Positions 14,730-27,287 are shown, counted from the stretch's first letter. The stretch is 64,000 bases of DNA from Isoetes taiwanensis (GCA_021234155.1 JAJEKV010000017.1:20032501-20096500); one strand, 5' to 3'. The notes: a model not told the origin generated them from the letters alone. A program made the numbers and translations.

Positions 14730-16650
14730 ATTATAACATTCAGCGTTGAGGATTTAAGTGAAAAATTATAAATATCTTAGAGGACTTGTTCTCCTCCTTT
14801 GGCTTATGGAAGTCCCATGAGATCGGTAATGGCAAGTTTGGGAAGGGTGCGGAGAGCCTCTTCCCCATGGTGATGACCTGGTAACACTTAGAGAGCTTCG
14901 TATTCATCTTGAATAAAAAGGGTCCACCTATCTTCCATAAAATTTTATATTTTTTATTTTTCTTTTCCTCACTTTACATCTTTCCATCTTTGCAGCTTCG
15001 ATAATCTCCTGGCCTTTGATTTCGTAAGCTTTATACATCGTTTCAGTGCCTTGCGCATTCCATGTTTTATCTTCTATTTAGCTTATCATAACTTTCCTCA
15101 AAATCGCCACACAAATCGAATGATGGTGGGAGTCGGGAAACCCCAGTTATCACTATGGCTGTGTTGCCGAGACATGAACACTTCCAAGCCAGGCGCGGTG
15201 AGAACATTTGTAAGAGCCGGTGATCCTATTCAATATATCCGAGTAGGGATTCTAATTCATAACAAAGTCATAGCCACATTGCTATCTCTCAAAGTGGGAA
15301 GCACACTAAGAGTCTATCCTCACGGAAATGGTCGCCGAAGCTAAATTAACAAGGTACTCAAGCCAACTCTCAAAACTATTATTTCAAAAAGGGATTGGGT
15401 ACATCATCTTAGTGATGCTCTAAGTGGGTTTATAGGATCACCATTAAGACATCTACAAGCACACACTCTTAGCTTTGTATATGGCATGAGTCTATTATCC
15501 CAATTGAGCTTGATTGCCTAGATTGGCAAAGCATAGGGTTAATTTGGAAATGGAGGATGCACTAAAGGAAAGACGATTAGAGATTAATGTTTGGGCGTGT
15601 TAGTAGTAGAAGAAGCCCTGTACCATTCTGGTATGAGGTAAAGTGGACTTCATATGCCACCTTTCACTGGGTTGAGGAATCATTCCACATTTGAGAACCA
15701 TCCTACTTAAATCTATCCGATCTATGTAGCATGGGGCTGGTTCTTTGGTGGCAGTCCAAGGAATTGGCCATGCTGCATCAAAATGAGCAGACAATCAAGT
15801 AGATATATTGCCAAGCCCTGTAAGAATGATTTTCAATGAGTTAAAATTCAAATGGCAAGATCACGGGGAGCAATTCCAAGGTGTTTCTGTTGCTTTAGAG
15901 AGTTTTAAACACTGAAGGTGGCATAAGACCAAACATATTCTATATTTCTATAGTCTTAAGTAAGGGTAATATTGGAGCTATAGGATAGGCAAGCACACCA
16001 AATTCATGCAGTGTCATTGCTAACTGGCCCTCTTAACCGACTTGGCAAAAGATTTTGATAATATGTATTTTGATAATATGTAGCAGGAAGGTATAGAGCA
16101 AAATAAAAACCATATTCTAGTTTATTGTTAAACCATCCCTCTGCTTTGGTGCAAATCAAACATTATGGGTGTTGCCCGAATAATGTAAATAGATGGTTTC
16201 GATGAAGGAAACAGTTTGGGTGTGTGCAACAGAGGGGAAATTTCAATTAGAAGCAACCCGCCGACGCACCAGCATCGAGTCCACACTCAGTAAGCTTCCA
16301 CCGCCCACCTCACCAGTGTTGAGAAGTGCAAGCCAACACTGCGGCCCCGGTTTCGCTATTCTTGAGAGTTGCTGCATCTGGGAAAGATGCAATCTAGCTA
16401 GCAACGATAACATCTTGTCAAAATATCTAAGTAAGAGCAACGCAATACTTATAAGTTAGCTGTAAACTAAGATTGAAATTGATATTACGAAAAAGGCCTG
16501 CACGGCTATAATCCTAAACCAATAAATAAATTAAAGATAACCTAATTTGATCTCGCAACATCAATTCAGAAATGACGGTAAAAGAATAATTCAAAATTAA
16601 CTTTGCAAATAAGCACTTAACCTTATTATTATACCTCAGATACAACAAAA
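14730..16650 (+). repeat. repeat B', decayed Ty3/gypsy fragment (copy 2)
   Basis: Second copy of the 10410-12310 repeat, in the same orientation, offset by about 4.28-4.35 kb with small indels. It keeps a damaged version of the integrase motif at about 15450-15485 (a frame reading SFVYGMS). Both copies share the CCACCTATCTTCCATAA block near their left end and the TTAACTTTGCAAATAAGCA block near their right end. Confidence 0.6.
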
Positions 16651-19009
16651 ATACTGTTCACAAATTATCACCAGACAAAAAGGATAATTTGGGAACCCTG
16701 TCCCAACACGAAGCCCAGAACCTTTAATTCTAGTTTATAAGCATGATATTGATTAGTTTAAAAATGAATAATAATGTTATTTATTAACACTGCTGCCTCT
16801 AAAGCTTGCACATTGCAGCACATCAAAGGAAATGTTTTATCTCCGAACGTCATTTCGTGACCTTTCCCGGCGAAGGGTTCTTAGAAAGCCGCACCACGTG
16901 AACACTGATCACTCCCGAGCAGCGGAGGCGACTTGCATATATGACCTCGTGGTGCATAATGCAAAGATTACCCCGCAGGAAGGCCCAGCGGCCGTGAAAT
17001 CACAGATTCAGACGGAATAAGGCTTACCGGGTTTTGCCAATGGGAAAGCCCTTGACCGATGGTATGCGTGTAATTGCTAAGTGGGCAGGGTCATCCATAC
17101 GTCAGTTGTCACCGCCTCGCTCAACAAGGCAGGCCACAGAAGGTTTCCGGCCGCAAAGGTGGACCAATAGCGTAGAAAGGAAATCTGTAATGATCTATAA
17201 GTGTGTGACCAAGACCGCCTGCAGTGCTCTGCACCACCGAACAATCATGGTCACTGGGCCTTGTTTTAAAAATTGCTTGGTCGATTCCTCGAGCCATCGG
17301 TCAAGCAGAGGCGTTGAGAGATACGGCCCCACCAGCAGATTCGCACCCATGACCAACCATTGACCACATCTTCATATCATAGCCTCAGTTGAAGACACAG
17401 GAACCGGGCCGATCTATATTGTTGCTTCGTGATTTTGCAAAGGTACTTGACACCTGCCCCGAAAACTATGGGCAGATTGCCACTGGGGTTCCAGATTTGC
17501 ACGCAAAGCAGTATGTGCTTTATGAAAGATGCTCGGTCGGTTGCACGAAAGCCAACCATTTGATAGTAGTATCGGGTTCGCCAGTGGATGCCCTCTCCCA
17601 ACATTGTTTGGGCTTTACATTGATCAATTGAGAATGGGTTGTCGTGATAATGACGGCTCACCTCTACCATCAAGGCCGTGATGATGTGGACCTCCCCAGC
17701 TTACACACACCGGCCAGTATTACGCAACGATATCTCGATGCCTTCTGGACACATTTTGTCGTTTAACGATATGCACGCCAACTCACAAGACTAAGGTGGT
17801 TTTTACATCATCTTCACTTTACGCCCGAGGATCCCTCCTCCGCTACCGAGAGGGCAGAATGTGGAAGTAGCATCCACAAATATTTGGGAGTGGAGTTTCC
17901 GGCTCACTATGCAATCGACACATCCATACTGGCCACGAGTTACTACGGGTCGAGTTTGTACTCATATGCAATGCAAACAACAATAGTCATAGAGCGGAGT
18001 TGCATGATTGGACCCACTGCCACCTGCTCAAAGTCTTAGTGGAGCCTCCGTCCTTTATACGGGTTGTGCTTAAGGGGCCCAGAGTATCCCCGGCTACTTG
18101 AATGACTTGACAGTGCGTAAAAGCCTTCCTTGGTACGAAAGCACCAGGGGTGAAGTCCACATCCCATATCACCCCACCGCAGGGAAATGTAGATTCTTGC
18201 CTTCAGAGGGCGGCCCTGATCGCCACTGTCTATTTCCAAGGTGGTCAACATGGACCATGCCTCGCCTCCCAAACTAGCTATATCATGGCAATGGGGGCCA
18301 TGGCCAATGCCTCAAGGCATGCCTTGAGGGAAAGAGAGAGCTCAATGGATGGCTAGATGGAATGTGCAGAGCACAAAAGCAAGCATGTGCAAACAGAGGC
18401 GACCGCCATAGCTTGAGGCACATCTGACGCTCACCGCCAAGCTTGGGATGCCGGGCCGCCTGAACAGTTGACAAAGACACTACCGCCTACATAACCTATT
18501 ACTGGAACGAGGCCTGGCTAATGCTACCCGCGCACCCACCTGTCTAGCGAAAAGTTATCGCCACTCATTGCCCATTCGACAGGGGCACATCATCTTCGAA
18601 TTGAGATGCGATGATTGGTGAGCCACGCCAGACAGTTCGGCCACCGCCGCCAAATGGGAGTCATTGAGGATGAATCTCATACCCAGTTGCCCAAGATGAT
18701 CAATCCGGACGCCGCTATGCTGGCTGGTCAGGCCTCGCCACCGCTACATGTGACATTATTGAGCACGGCATCCGCATTTTGAGTGGATCATACCTCGGAG
18801 GTCATGGACATGCGAGATCAGCTGTCCCCACGACTTGACATGTACATGCCACATTTATTTCAGCGATGATATATACTTCAGGCTGGGCCAGATTAAAGAT
18901 TCTTACACATCGCCACGGTTTTCGAAAACCCTTCGGTGGGGTTTTTAACCCGGACAAGAATAAGTTTGTCGCGCCTCCCTCCGATCCCATAGGCCGATTG
19001 GTCTCGACA
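16651..19009. other. GC-richer island of unidentified repetitive DNA
   Basis: Distinctly more GC-rich than its surroundings from about 16830, with overlapping short frames on both strands (up to 109 codons) and no recognisable domain. It holds a perfect 20-bp palindrome at 18310-18329. It is most likely the interior of the element whose neighbours are repeats B' and A'. Confidence 0.4.
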
Positions 19010-19880
19010 ATAAAACTATTCTATCTCCCCATTCTATTTATTATTCACCCTTATCGGTTTTTTCATCCTTATCCGCCATTGGTCGCTGGAAATATTCTCG
19101 TGCTCTATGCGAAATCAAGGGCCATTAAATTTTTCGGGCCACTAAAACGCCCGCTACCTAATGAAGTCCAAAAGCAATACATGGTTGGCAAAAACTACAG
19201 CAAAGATGTGCACCAGACTGGCTGGCTCAATACCGGGTACACTGAATCAACCGATTGCCGCAATCAATCAGACTCGCCTCCGATCTAGGTAAAACCCAAT
19301 AATCACCGCTGTATCGACACTTAATCTCCATCCTGGATCAAGCAAGAACCCAATAATCACCGATGTATCCACCACACTCTCAATCTCCATCCTGGCCGAG
19401 CATGCAATGTAATCAATAACAACCAGAATTCAATATCTCATTGTGGGTTGTGCATCCTCTCGCTCCTCCGTTTTCTTCGATTGTACTTCAAGATGAGGAG
19501 GCCGCAATCGAATCCAAGCAAGAAGAACCGAACGAAATGGGAAGAGGCTGGTCGCCGGCGATCCGCACCAAGATCCGCGCCTATGGGCTACCTCCCCATC
19601 CATGCCCATGCTCGCTCAAAAAGAAACTTGTATGCTTCTTTATCCTTCTATTCTAAAACCATGTCTTAGCCGATTTTAATGCTCAGCTAACAAGCACCCC
19701 ATTTTGAATTCTGAAAACAAACAAGCAACACTAAAACCAATTTAAAAATACGCTTCTACCATTTTTCATACAATACCACCAAACAGTCTAACTCGTGACA
19801 TACCCCCAAATACCAAACGAATAATAGAATATTATATACATCTATCCATCACGCCAAAGCTCGTGATATCCGTAATAAAG
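19010..19880 (+). repeat. repeat A', diverged copy of 6940-7770
   Basis: Shares ordered blocks with repeat A (see that entry). It differs by a central segment that contains a 54-bp tandem duplication. Confidence 0.6.
19293..19400. repeat. 54-bp unit, two tandem copies
   Basis: Two adjacent copies start AACCCAATAATCACCG at 19293 and 19347 and share the block CAATCTCCATCCTGG with a few substitutions. Confidence 0.8.
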
Positions 19881-22800
19881 ACTATAAGAGGCTAGCTTAG
19901 GGGTGCTTTGCTTTTAATGGAAAATTATGGTTTAGATTGTACAATGCAAGTACATACAAAATGTTTGAAGAAGGTAGTTTCCTCCCGAAGGTCTGGCATG
20001 TACGTGAAGCCGTTCATCGAGTTCTTGGAAGTTTCGAGGCTATTCTTTGGCGTTGTATATAAGGGGAAAAGGTAAGGAAGTCATGCAAAGAGACGGGAAG
20101 AGGTCGTGGAAAGGAAAGTAAAACTAGTCTCAACGTCGCTGAAGAAGATTAATAGTAAAGAGTCAGATCGTAAAAGCCGATCCGCTCATCGGCCGGAATA
20201 AATTTCTGGAGGGTTATTAATCTTTGATGTTCTGATTATTAATATTTGATGGTGTTCTTGAGTTTTTAAGCTTTTGTTTTTGTATGGGTTTCATTGGAAA
20301 AAGTATTAGGACTTCTAATGAGATGCCATGAGTTTCCATCCTCGCAAGGGTAACAGAAAGTTGTATGGACCACAACACGACCTGGTCCTGACGGTTTTCC
20401 TATGAACCGAGATTACATAAATGAACTTAGATTCCATCAGCAGGTTTCAACAGTCTTAGAGTATTTTAGATGACTTCCAGTGGTTTGTACTCAATAATTA
20501 ATTTTCTTAGGGCCTCCCGCCCTATTGACTTGTCCGATCCAAACGAGTCTCCTGTTCATTCAATACTCATTCTCAAAGTCATTTTTGATCGTTGCAACTT
20601 CTGCAACCTGTTTGATCCAGCTACAACAATTTTAAAGAATTTGGCAACGGATTTGTCCATGGATTCAAGAAATTCAGCAACGAATTTGGCTTTGGCTACA
20701 AGAATCGGAAGCCTGGTTCCAAGAGTCCAAATCCTGGCTTTTGGCCCCAAGACTAGAATCCGACCCAAGAACTCCTCTTTGCTCCTGCTGTTGCACCGGC
20801 CCCACCTATGCCTATTCCTTCTACCGCCGCCCATGGAACCAAACTACAGCGCATTGAAGTTGTGCTCGAGTATTTAATTTAGAACTTAGCTCTGGCCATC
20901 ACAAAACAGTAATTTTGAGTTTTGATATTTGACCTTGTTTCCACATCCATCTTTAATCTCCTAAATATCAAATCTATTTTGGCTGCACCTCCAAATTCAA
21001 ATTCCGCCCTGGCTTTGAGATGGCTTGCATGGTATCGTGGCAATACCATCTACATGTATAATAAAAAGGAACGACTTACAAATGGTTTAGGAGCTAACAA
21101 ATATGCATTTGCTGGCCAAAGCTCCTGCTCCACCAGGCCACAGATCTTTCTCGCCTCCTCATGGTTTCCACTTCTCCTCATATTTGTGTGTTCATCCTCG
21201 CATCAATAAAACCCTAAAACAATTGTTTCTATTTTCATTGGCCTCGTGATTTATGCTTTCCTATTTTCATCCGGTCAGTGGGTTCTAGGAATTTAAGAAT
21301 TGTTCCTTCCTAGTTTTCATACTATTAGAATTTTTAGGCTGCGGCCTTTGTTTGTGGCGATGGGTGTTCTCCGCTCGCTCAGACAAGGCCAAACCAGACT
21401 GGCCGGGCCTTATTGTAGAGCATAAACTCGCTAAGCTCTCACGAAACTTGATGTGATCCAATTTGATAACCGAAAATGAGGAAGAAATGGAACAGAAGCT
21501 TTAAGCTCTGCTAAACTGATCTGAAATCTAGATCACCCAAAATAACCCACTGGCTGGATCGGCCAAAGATAGCTGCTGAGACACCATCCTTTGAGGTGAG
21601 AAAGAGATGAAGACAGAGAGATGAAACATGGAAATAGGGTCAGTAGACAATGCTACTAAGAATGTTAAAAATAAAACTAGGTGGGGTTGGTTCTCAAATG
21701 TTATACTAGCAAACAGATAAATTTGGCTCATTCTTTACTGGGCAGTCATGATTCTCCTCGCTCGCTAAATGTAATTTTAAGTAACTTATATTTTATTTTC
21801 TAATTTGTGTTGAGGAGAAATTTCCAGCCTTCAATTACTTCACACATTTTTGCTTCCACGAATAGTTTGATCTTCCATTCTTAGGGGTTTGTATTTTTAG
21901 CTTCATGCCTCTTTGGTTTTGGTGCTAAAAGGGCCTTAAGAGTAATAAGTGTTTTAGCCTTATAATGCTCGAATGTTTCTATATTCCAATACATACGTTT
22001 TTTTTTCATATCATTATTTATTGTGGTTTTTGAAGGCTAGCAATGTTGAAGTGATGGTCTCAATTCCACGTACATCCATGGTATGATTATGCCATCGTTA
22101 TTGAATATTTGGACATGGAGAAACAATTTGCATACTAAGTATTTGAATAAGAAGATATAATTTGCATCCAGAATACGAGAACTTACTCCCACAAGGCTAG
22201 AGTGGCCAACAAAAATATTGAATAATCTTACACTTCTGTTTATTTGCCAAAATGCCTCAATATTTACAAAGATTAGCAAAATATGCTTATTATGGGCTAT
22301 GGTACTAAAAAACGAGCAAATTTGATCGCAGATCAATGTGCTATGATATGGATTGGAGAAAACCAGCAAATTTAAAGCAAAAAAAATGGTAGATTAATGT
22401 GCAACGTTATGAATTGAAGATATAAAGGCTGAGAAACACTTCATGACAGTAACTGTCTCTATTTAAAAGAATGTAACAATTGTAATTTTGGGCTTCCTGA
22501 TTTGTAATGTAAATTTGCAACTGCAAAATAATACATCTATATGATGATCTAATATATCCCTAAACCGATGTTGCAGGTTTACGATAGATCTCGAATTCGG
22601 TTGGAAAGAGACCTCAACAACCGAGGATTACCAAATGTCATCCAAATTATCAATTGATCTTGGCAAAGAAACACCGAGACATAAGGTCCATAACTTTGGG
22701 CAAAGTTAATGCCTTACAAAACAAGAGATTGAGCCATCTCAACCGCTAGCAATCCGGGTACCCTGGAACCGCAAACTTCTAGGTTAAGTCTCAAATAACA

Positions 22801-23097
22801 ACCAAAAGAAAATTAAGGATGTAATTTGATAATTTAAGAAATATACAAGAGCATTTTAAACTTTCAGAAGTTGGGGTGTGTGCTCTTTTTCTTTTCAACG
22901 TACTCTTCATCACAACTGCAGCACAAACGACGGTAGTTATCAGCACACCTGTCAAACAAATTTAAAATATTAAACAAGTTTCTCCCCACAACTACTTTAT
23001 TTGCTCTAACTCCTTTAAAAGACTGACTTTGGCATCACCCGATTGGTGACCACCAAGAACCATCGTAATTTGTTTGGCGCAGAGGTAGCTTAATCAG
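19881..23097. other. no gene recognised
   Basis: Intergenic. The longest frame (20470-20877, plus, 135 codons) has an open antisense partner and no domain, so it is treated as chance. AT-rich with no clear repeats. Confidence 0.4.
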
Positions 23098-23286
23098 ATG
23101 GCCCGCCCTGGCTCATTGTTAAGGATTTCAAAAATGATCCAAATAGCTTGAGACTGGTCAGATTGTTTAATTTGGCCTTGGCTCAGAGGAGCCTATCACC
23201 TGCAGATTTGGAGCGGCTTCCTAGAATCATGCCTTCCAAGCCAAGGCTTCGTTTCATCTTGGATTTCCCGCATCATCCGGAGTCAG
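23098..23286 (+). other. exon-like segment, unidentified
   Basis: A 189-bp open stretch is bounded by an acceptor-like AATCAG and a donor-like CAG/GTAATC. It encodes an ordinary soluble-looking peptide (…DPNSLRLVRLFNLALAQRS…, ending FILDFPHHPES). The composition is protein-like and clearly unlike the flanks. I do not recognise the family. It could be one exon of a gene whose other exons are lost or unread, or a relic. Confidence 0.35.
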
Positions 23287-24600
23287 GTAATCTCGGAATC
23301 AGAGCAGAATCATTCTCCTGCTGTATCAAAACTAAATTGAGATATGGTTGACAGACTCATTGCTTTTCGATCCTCTTTCTTGTTGTGAGTTGCTATGCAT
23401 GTTTTATGTGATGTTCCTTGAAGCAAATGTTGATATACTTTTCTTTCTAACTATCTAGATATTAGTTTAGCTTACATGTAAGCAGCTTTGATGATGTTGC
23501 GCCTTAATTAATTTTTACTATCTGATATAGTGCTCTAGTCAGCATATGAGATTTGCGCACTATGAGCAAGTGGTTGGTGAAGCATTGTAGGTTATAAATC
23601 CGTTTATTACAAGTGAAAGCTCGCAAGGCATGAGATATTATAAATTAGCTAAATGATCTGGGCAACATGCAGAGTCCATCAGCTTAGTGTCCGTACTCTG
23701 CAATAACCTTGACACAAATTTTGGTAAGTATTGCCTTCCACAGACGCCCGCCAGGGACCTCACGCATTCCGCCTTTGCTACCCTTGAGGATCAGCCGTTG
23801 AGGCATTTTATTCTTTCTAAATGGTCATGCATGCATTTGGTGAGTGTATCAATACAGGCGGATGCTGATGCGGTCTGGTTTGTTACAGCAGAGCTGTTGA
23901 CACTAAATATTATGATGAACAATATGCTAGATATTTCCAATCATATAGTTCGATTTGCATCATTGAAACTTTTATGCCGGTTCTCCTTGAAAATCTTTGT
24001 GGCTACCGATTTGGTACTATAAAAGGAATATTACACAGATCGGTGGTTGGCAATAAAAGCTGAACGTCAAGCCCATAAAGATGCAAATTAACGAATTATA
24101 AAGATGTATTTTAGAAGCATCAGAAAGGAGAAATGTACCAAATGCAATTGCCAAACGTTTCATAATTTAACTTTATATGCCATCACAAACTTCTAACTAT
24201 GAAACTGTTGTGGTATATTACCTAGTTCAGGTAAAAAAATGCTAATTTGCAATTTTTGTTGTTAGCAACCTTGCCTAACGGGAGGTGGCACATTTCTATA
24301 AGTATTATGAAAACATCATCGAAATTTCACATGATTAGGAAAATTAGAAAAGCTTCTTGAAATTCTTCTGTATCCGGCAAGTTTGGCTAATCAAAGCTTA
24401 GGCAGTCCGCTCCTCCCCACTTAGAACCAATTTTGCAAATGCTACAACATGCATCTCAATCCGCTCCTCTCTACTTAGCGGCAATTTTGCAAACACAAGA
24501 TGCAAATTCTATAACATGCATCTTACCTTTTGGTGAATGTTGCTTATCCAAAGACTGCAGCAATGCACGTAATAAATAATGAATGGCATAAGTATATTAC
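23287..24600. other. no firm gene; one ORF of uncertain status
   Basis: A plus-strand frame at 23687-24022 (111 codons) has protein-like composition (for example TPARDLTHSAFATLEDQPL). It is unidentified and not flanked by convincing splice sites. The rest is AT-rich. Confidence 0.3.
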
Positions 24601-24760
24601 CTCTAGCGTGGATGTACCGAGCTGTTGATCAACTTCTTTCATATTAATTAAACGTGCAAACACCCTAGGAAAGATTCTGTTCAAATCAAGCGTGGAAAGT
24701 GCAGCCTGTGCCACCTTATGGCGTGGATCATACAAATGCTGGTAGAAAAGTATCTTCATA
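24601..24760 (-). pseudogene. CLASP exon relic
   Basis: A 160-bp exon-like segment runs from an acceptor ATGCAG (24761-24766) to a donor GAG/GTAATA at 24601. It encodes MKILFYQHLYDPRHKVAQ, AALSTL and then FPRVFARLI…TSTLEV. This matches the C-terminal TOG/HEAT-repeat region of plant CLASP microtubule-associated proteins (typical core: HLDDPHHKVAQAALSTL). About 17 residues that normally follow AALSTL are missing in frame, and several conserved residues are changed. CLASP stabilises cortical microtubules. I find no neighbouring CLASP exons, so this is most likely an isolated, internally deleted fragment. Confidence 0.6.
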
Positions 24761-24820
24761 CTGCATAACGATGTCCATTTTTGTCGCTGACAATCAGGGG
24801 AAGCAGATCAGTTCCTATCA

Positions 24821-25264
24821 AGGGCAATCACGAATTTCAGCAAAACAATGACATGCCTTATTTAGACAAGAAAGACCTGTATTTCTCAAAGTGAAAGTTG
24901 AAAGTCCAGCTTTATCTTTCTCTTCAAAGTTGCATCCTGTGGTATCTTCAAAGGGGCCAACATTACTAAGTCTGGGCGATATCCTGTCTGTTGAAATAGA
25001 AGAACTTGGGCATAGAGACATTGAAGAGTTAGTAGACAGAGTCTTAACAGTATTCTGTATACGTAACAATAATTTGGTCTCCTTAGTTTTTCTCTTGCAA
25101 ACTTTTCCTTTCTGGGCTGCCTGGAAAGGGGCATTACTTCACTGCCATTATACCAAAGGTCCATAAGCTTTAAAATGCCCCATTCAATCATAACATCCAA
25201 AAGCATGTTGCTACTGCTTAGTGATAATTCGTTTCCTTTCAAGTCCAAAGCTGCATAACCAAAC
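24821..25264 (-). pseudogene. broken LRR-like coding block, unidentified
   Basis: Two protein-like frames follow each other on the minus strand. About 25264-25130 reads LDLKGNELSLSSSNMLLD and LKLMDLWYN. About 25127-24821 reads AAQKGKVCKRKTKETKLLL and ends with LSTFTLRNTGLSCLNKACH. The spacing of L and N residues resembles leucine-rich repeats. Joining the frames would need a 17- or 33-base intron, so a frameshift is the simpler reading. The gene family is unknown to me. Confidence 0.35.
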
Positions 25265-26149
25265 AATACGGTTTTATAAATGGCTTTTAACATCCATTTA
25301 TATTAAATTACCATAACTCTTTATGTCTATACCATCATTTTCGATCTCTTCAAAAGTGTAGGTGAAATCTAGTTGGTATGTTATATCCTACAGAAATACA
25401 TTTCAATTTATTTAAAATGAAGCTTTGGTGTTTGCATGCCTTTGATTTCCTACCGTCCAACTATTTTAATGCATGCTTATAAAATGGGCTGAGATGCATT
25501 TCTAGTAGTAAAATAAATTACAGTAAATGGCAAATGAATTTCTTCATTTTAAACAAATTCGAATAAGTTGAGACCGTCTAGTACTACCATCAAGAGTGTG
25601 CCCCAATTGCAACATGTAACGGGCCCATGGTAGACTGCTCGAGTATTCGAACCTTGAATGTGCCTGTGGGGCGTTCCCGAGACACCGGCATAAATAGGTA
25701 GAAGAGACTACTCATAAATGTCTCGACGGTTTTGTCCAATTGGTTAAGGGCATGTCGGTTAGGAACGTTACACAACATGTGACAAAGATCAGGAACAATG
25801 CAATCTTACAATCGTATACGATGCCCCGATCATATATAAATCTTGAGATTCCTCCCTCCTCGTCACCTGCTGACTTAACACGCAGGCTGTTTTATCTAAC
25901 ATCAGATTCTTGATGGTGAGCAAGAATCCGATGGAGAAGAATAGACGTGTCATTCATCACGCCCTGACTCAACTCTAGTCAAAGCGATAAACACAAGCAC
26001 AAACCATCACATCATTATCGTACATAACCACCCTCAAAGGGTGATCATCATAACAATATTATATTCTAGAGATAACAGTCAAAGAATATCAACAATAAGG
26101 GACCTACCCAGCTTAGACTCATGATAGATCGATGGCTTGGGTCTCCGTG
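25265..26149. other. no gene; AT-rich, then mixed repeat
   Basis: 25265-25570 is AT-rich. From about 25580 the sequence is less AT-rich and may already belong to the LTR that follows, whose left end I could not place. Confidence 0.35.
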
Positions 26150-27273
26150 TCACGCATAATTCATGGCAATGATTGGCCAGGCTAAGAACATGATGGCCGC
26201 TTGTGTGTCCCTTGCGGTATAATTTGCGATAGGGTCAAGTATCGATGACTATATCCCTGCATAGTCAAAGGGACTACTCTTTGGCTGCATCTCCTAGTCT
26301 CGATGAGGCAAAAGGGATCACCCTCCAAGATCTATGCCACCAAGCGAGCTAGAGAGCCACCGCTCAAGGCACGACTTGAACCTCCCATAATTAAGGCGAC
26401 GATCACCCAAGAGGTGTTGAGCCCATACTTGCCCATTACCCTAGTGGCAAGCAAGCTATTAGGCCTAGCCCACAACGCTCGCCGCCGCCACGCACCAAAG
26501 GATCAACCGTATCGACAAGCCTCTTGTCACCGGTCTAACCCCGCCAGCCCATGTACCAGCCGCAAGAATTGGGAAATTAATGGCTAATCTAGAATCACAG
26601 TCAAGAAAAGGCTCCTGCAGCTACTCTTCCTTCCCAATACAAGAGGTGCACACAGAGCAATGAAGAATATCATCCAATGAACCAATAACTGAGTAAAGAT
26701 CTAGTCTTTTATCTACTCTAATCATCATACAGTTAAGTTCATTCGTTAGTGGGCCAAGATTCTTAGGGCTCTAGGAGGTCAGCCCATGCCTAGAACAGAT
26801 GCAATTCCAGCCCAATGTCTGCCTAGAATCATACTCGACTAAATGATTGGCCACCACTCATCTCATCGCGGCTCCCACTTTTGAAGGCCCGGCGCGTTGA
26901 ATCCATTGAGATGCTCGAGTTTCCGTGAAAGCAGTTATTTCGAACGCGAGCTTCACGGTGGAGGCCGAATGAGTTGGGTGCTTGAACAATGCATGCTCTG
27001 AGGTCGAGAGACCGAAGTACTTTTGTCTCTTTTATGCCCATGTTTTAGATTAGGCTCAATGGGTCGATGACTCATATGGGGTATTGCCATGTGGCAATAT
27101 AGAATATATTCACATGTTGTATAACATGTGCAATATAACGGGTTCTAATGGTTGTACTTCATGGTACAATCCGTTACGGTCGTCATGTACATGTTGTCGT
27201 AGTCGACATATATTAGTGACGTGGCAGTATAATAAACATATTTATACCATATATATTATACTAGAACGTCACA
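26150..27273 (-). mobile_element. LTR of a Ty3/gypsy-like element (LTR-1)
   Basis: On the minus strand the LTR starts TGTGACGTTC at 27273, directly after a polypurine tract, so this is a 3' LTR of a minus-strand element. The left boundary is approximate. A block near 26270-26310 (GGGACTACTC, then TCGATGAGGCA and CCCTCC) also occurs in LTR-2 at about the same distance from the LTR start. The first 59 bp form a long inverted repeat (27215-27273), and 27090-27210 holds a run of shorter dyads. Confidence 0.6.
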
Positions 27274-27287
27274 TTCTCCCCACCTTG
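27274..27287 (-). other. polypurine tract of LTR-1 element
   Basis: On the minus strand CAAGGTGGGGAGAA abuts the TG that starts the LTR, as expected for the plus-strand priming site of an LTR retrotransposon. Confidence 0.7.

Noticed and set aside
20470-20877. 135-codon plus-strand ORF
   Set aside because: It is open on both strands, with no domain, no splice context and low-complexity P/L ends. Most likely chance.
25600-25760. Possible tRNA-derived SINE (GGTTCGAATACTCG resembles a B box on the minus strand)
   Set aside because: I could not find a matching A box at the proper distance, nor a tail or target duplication.
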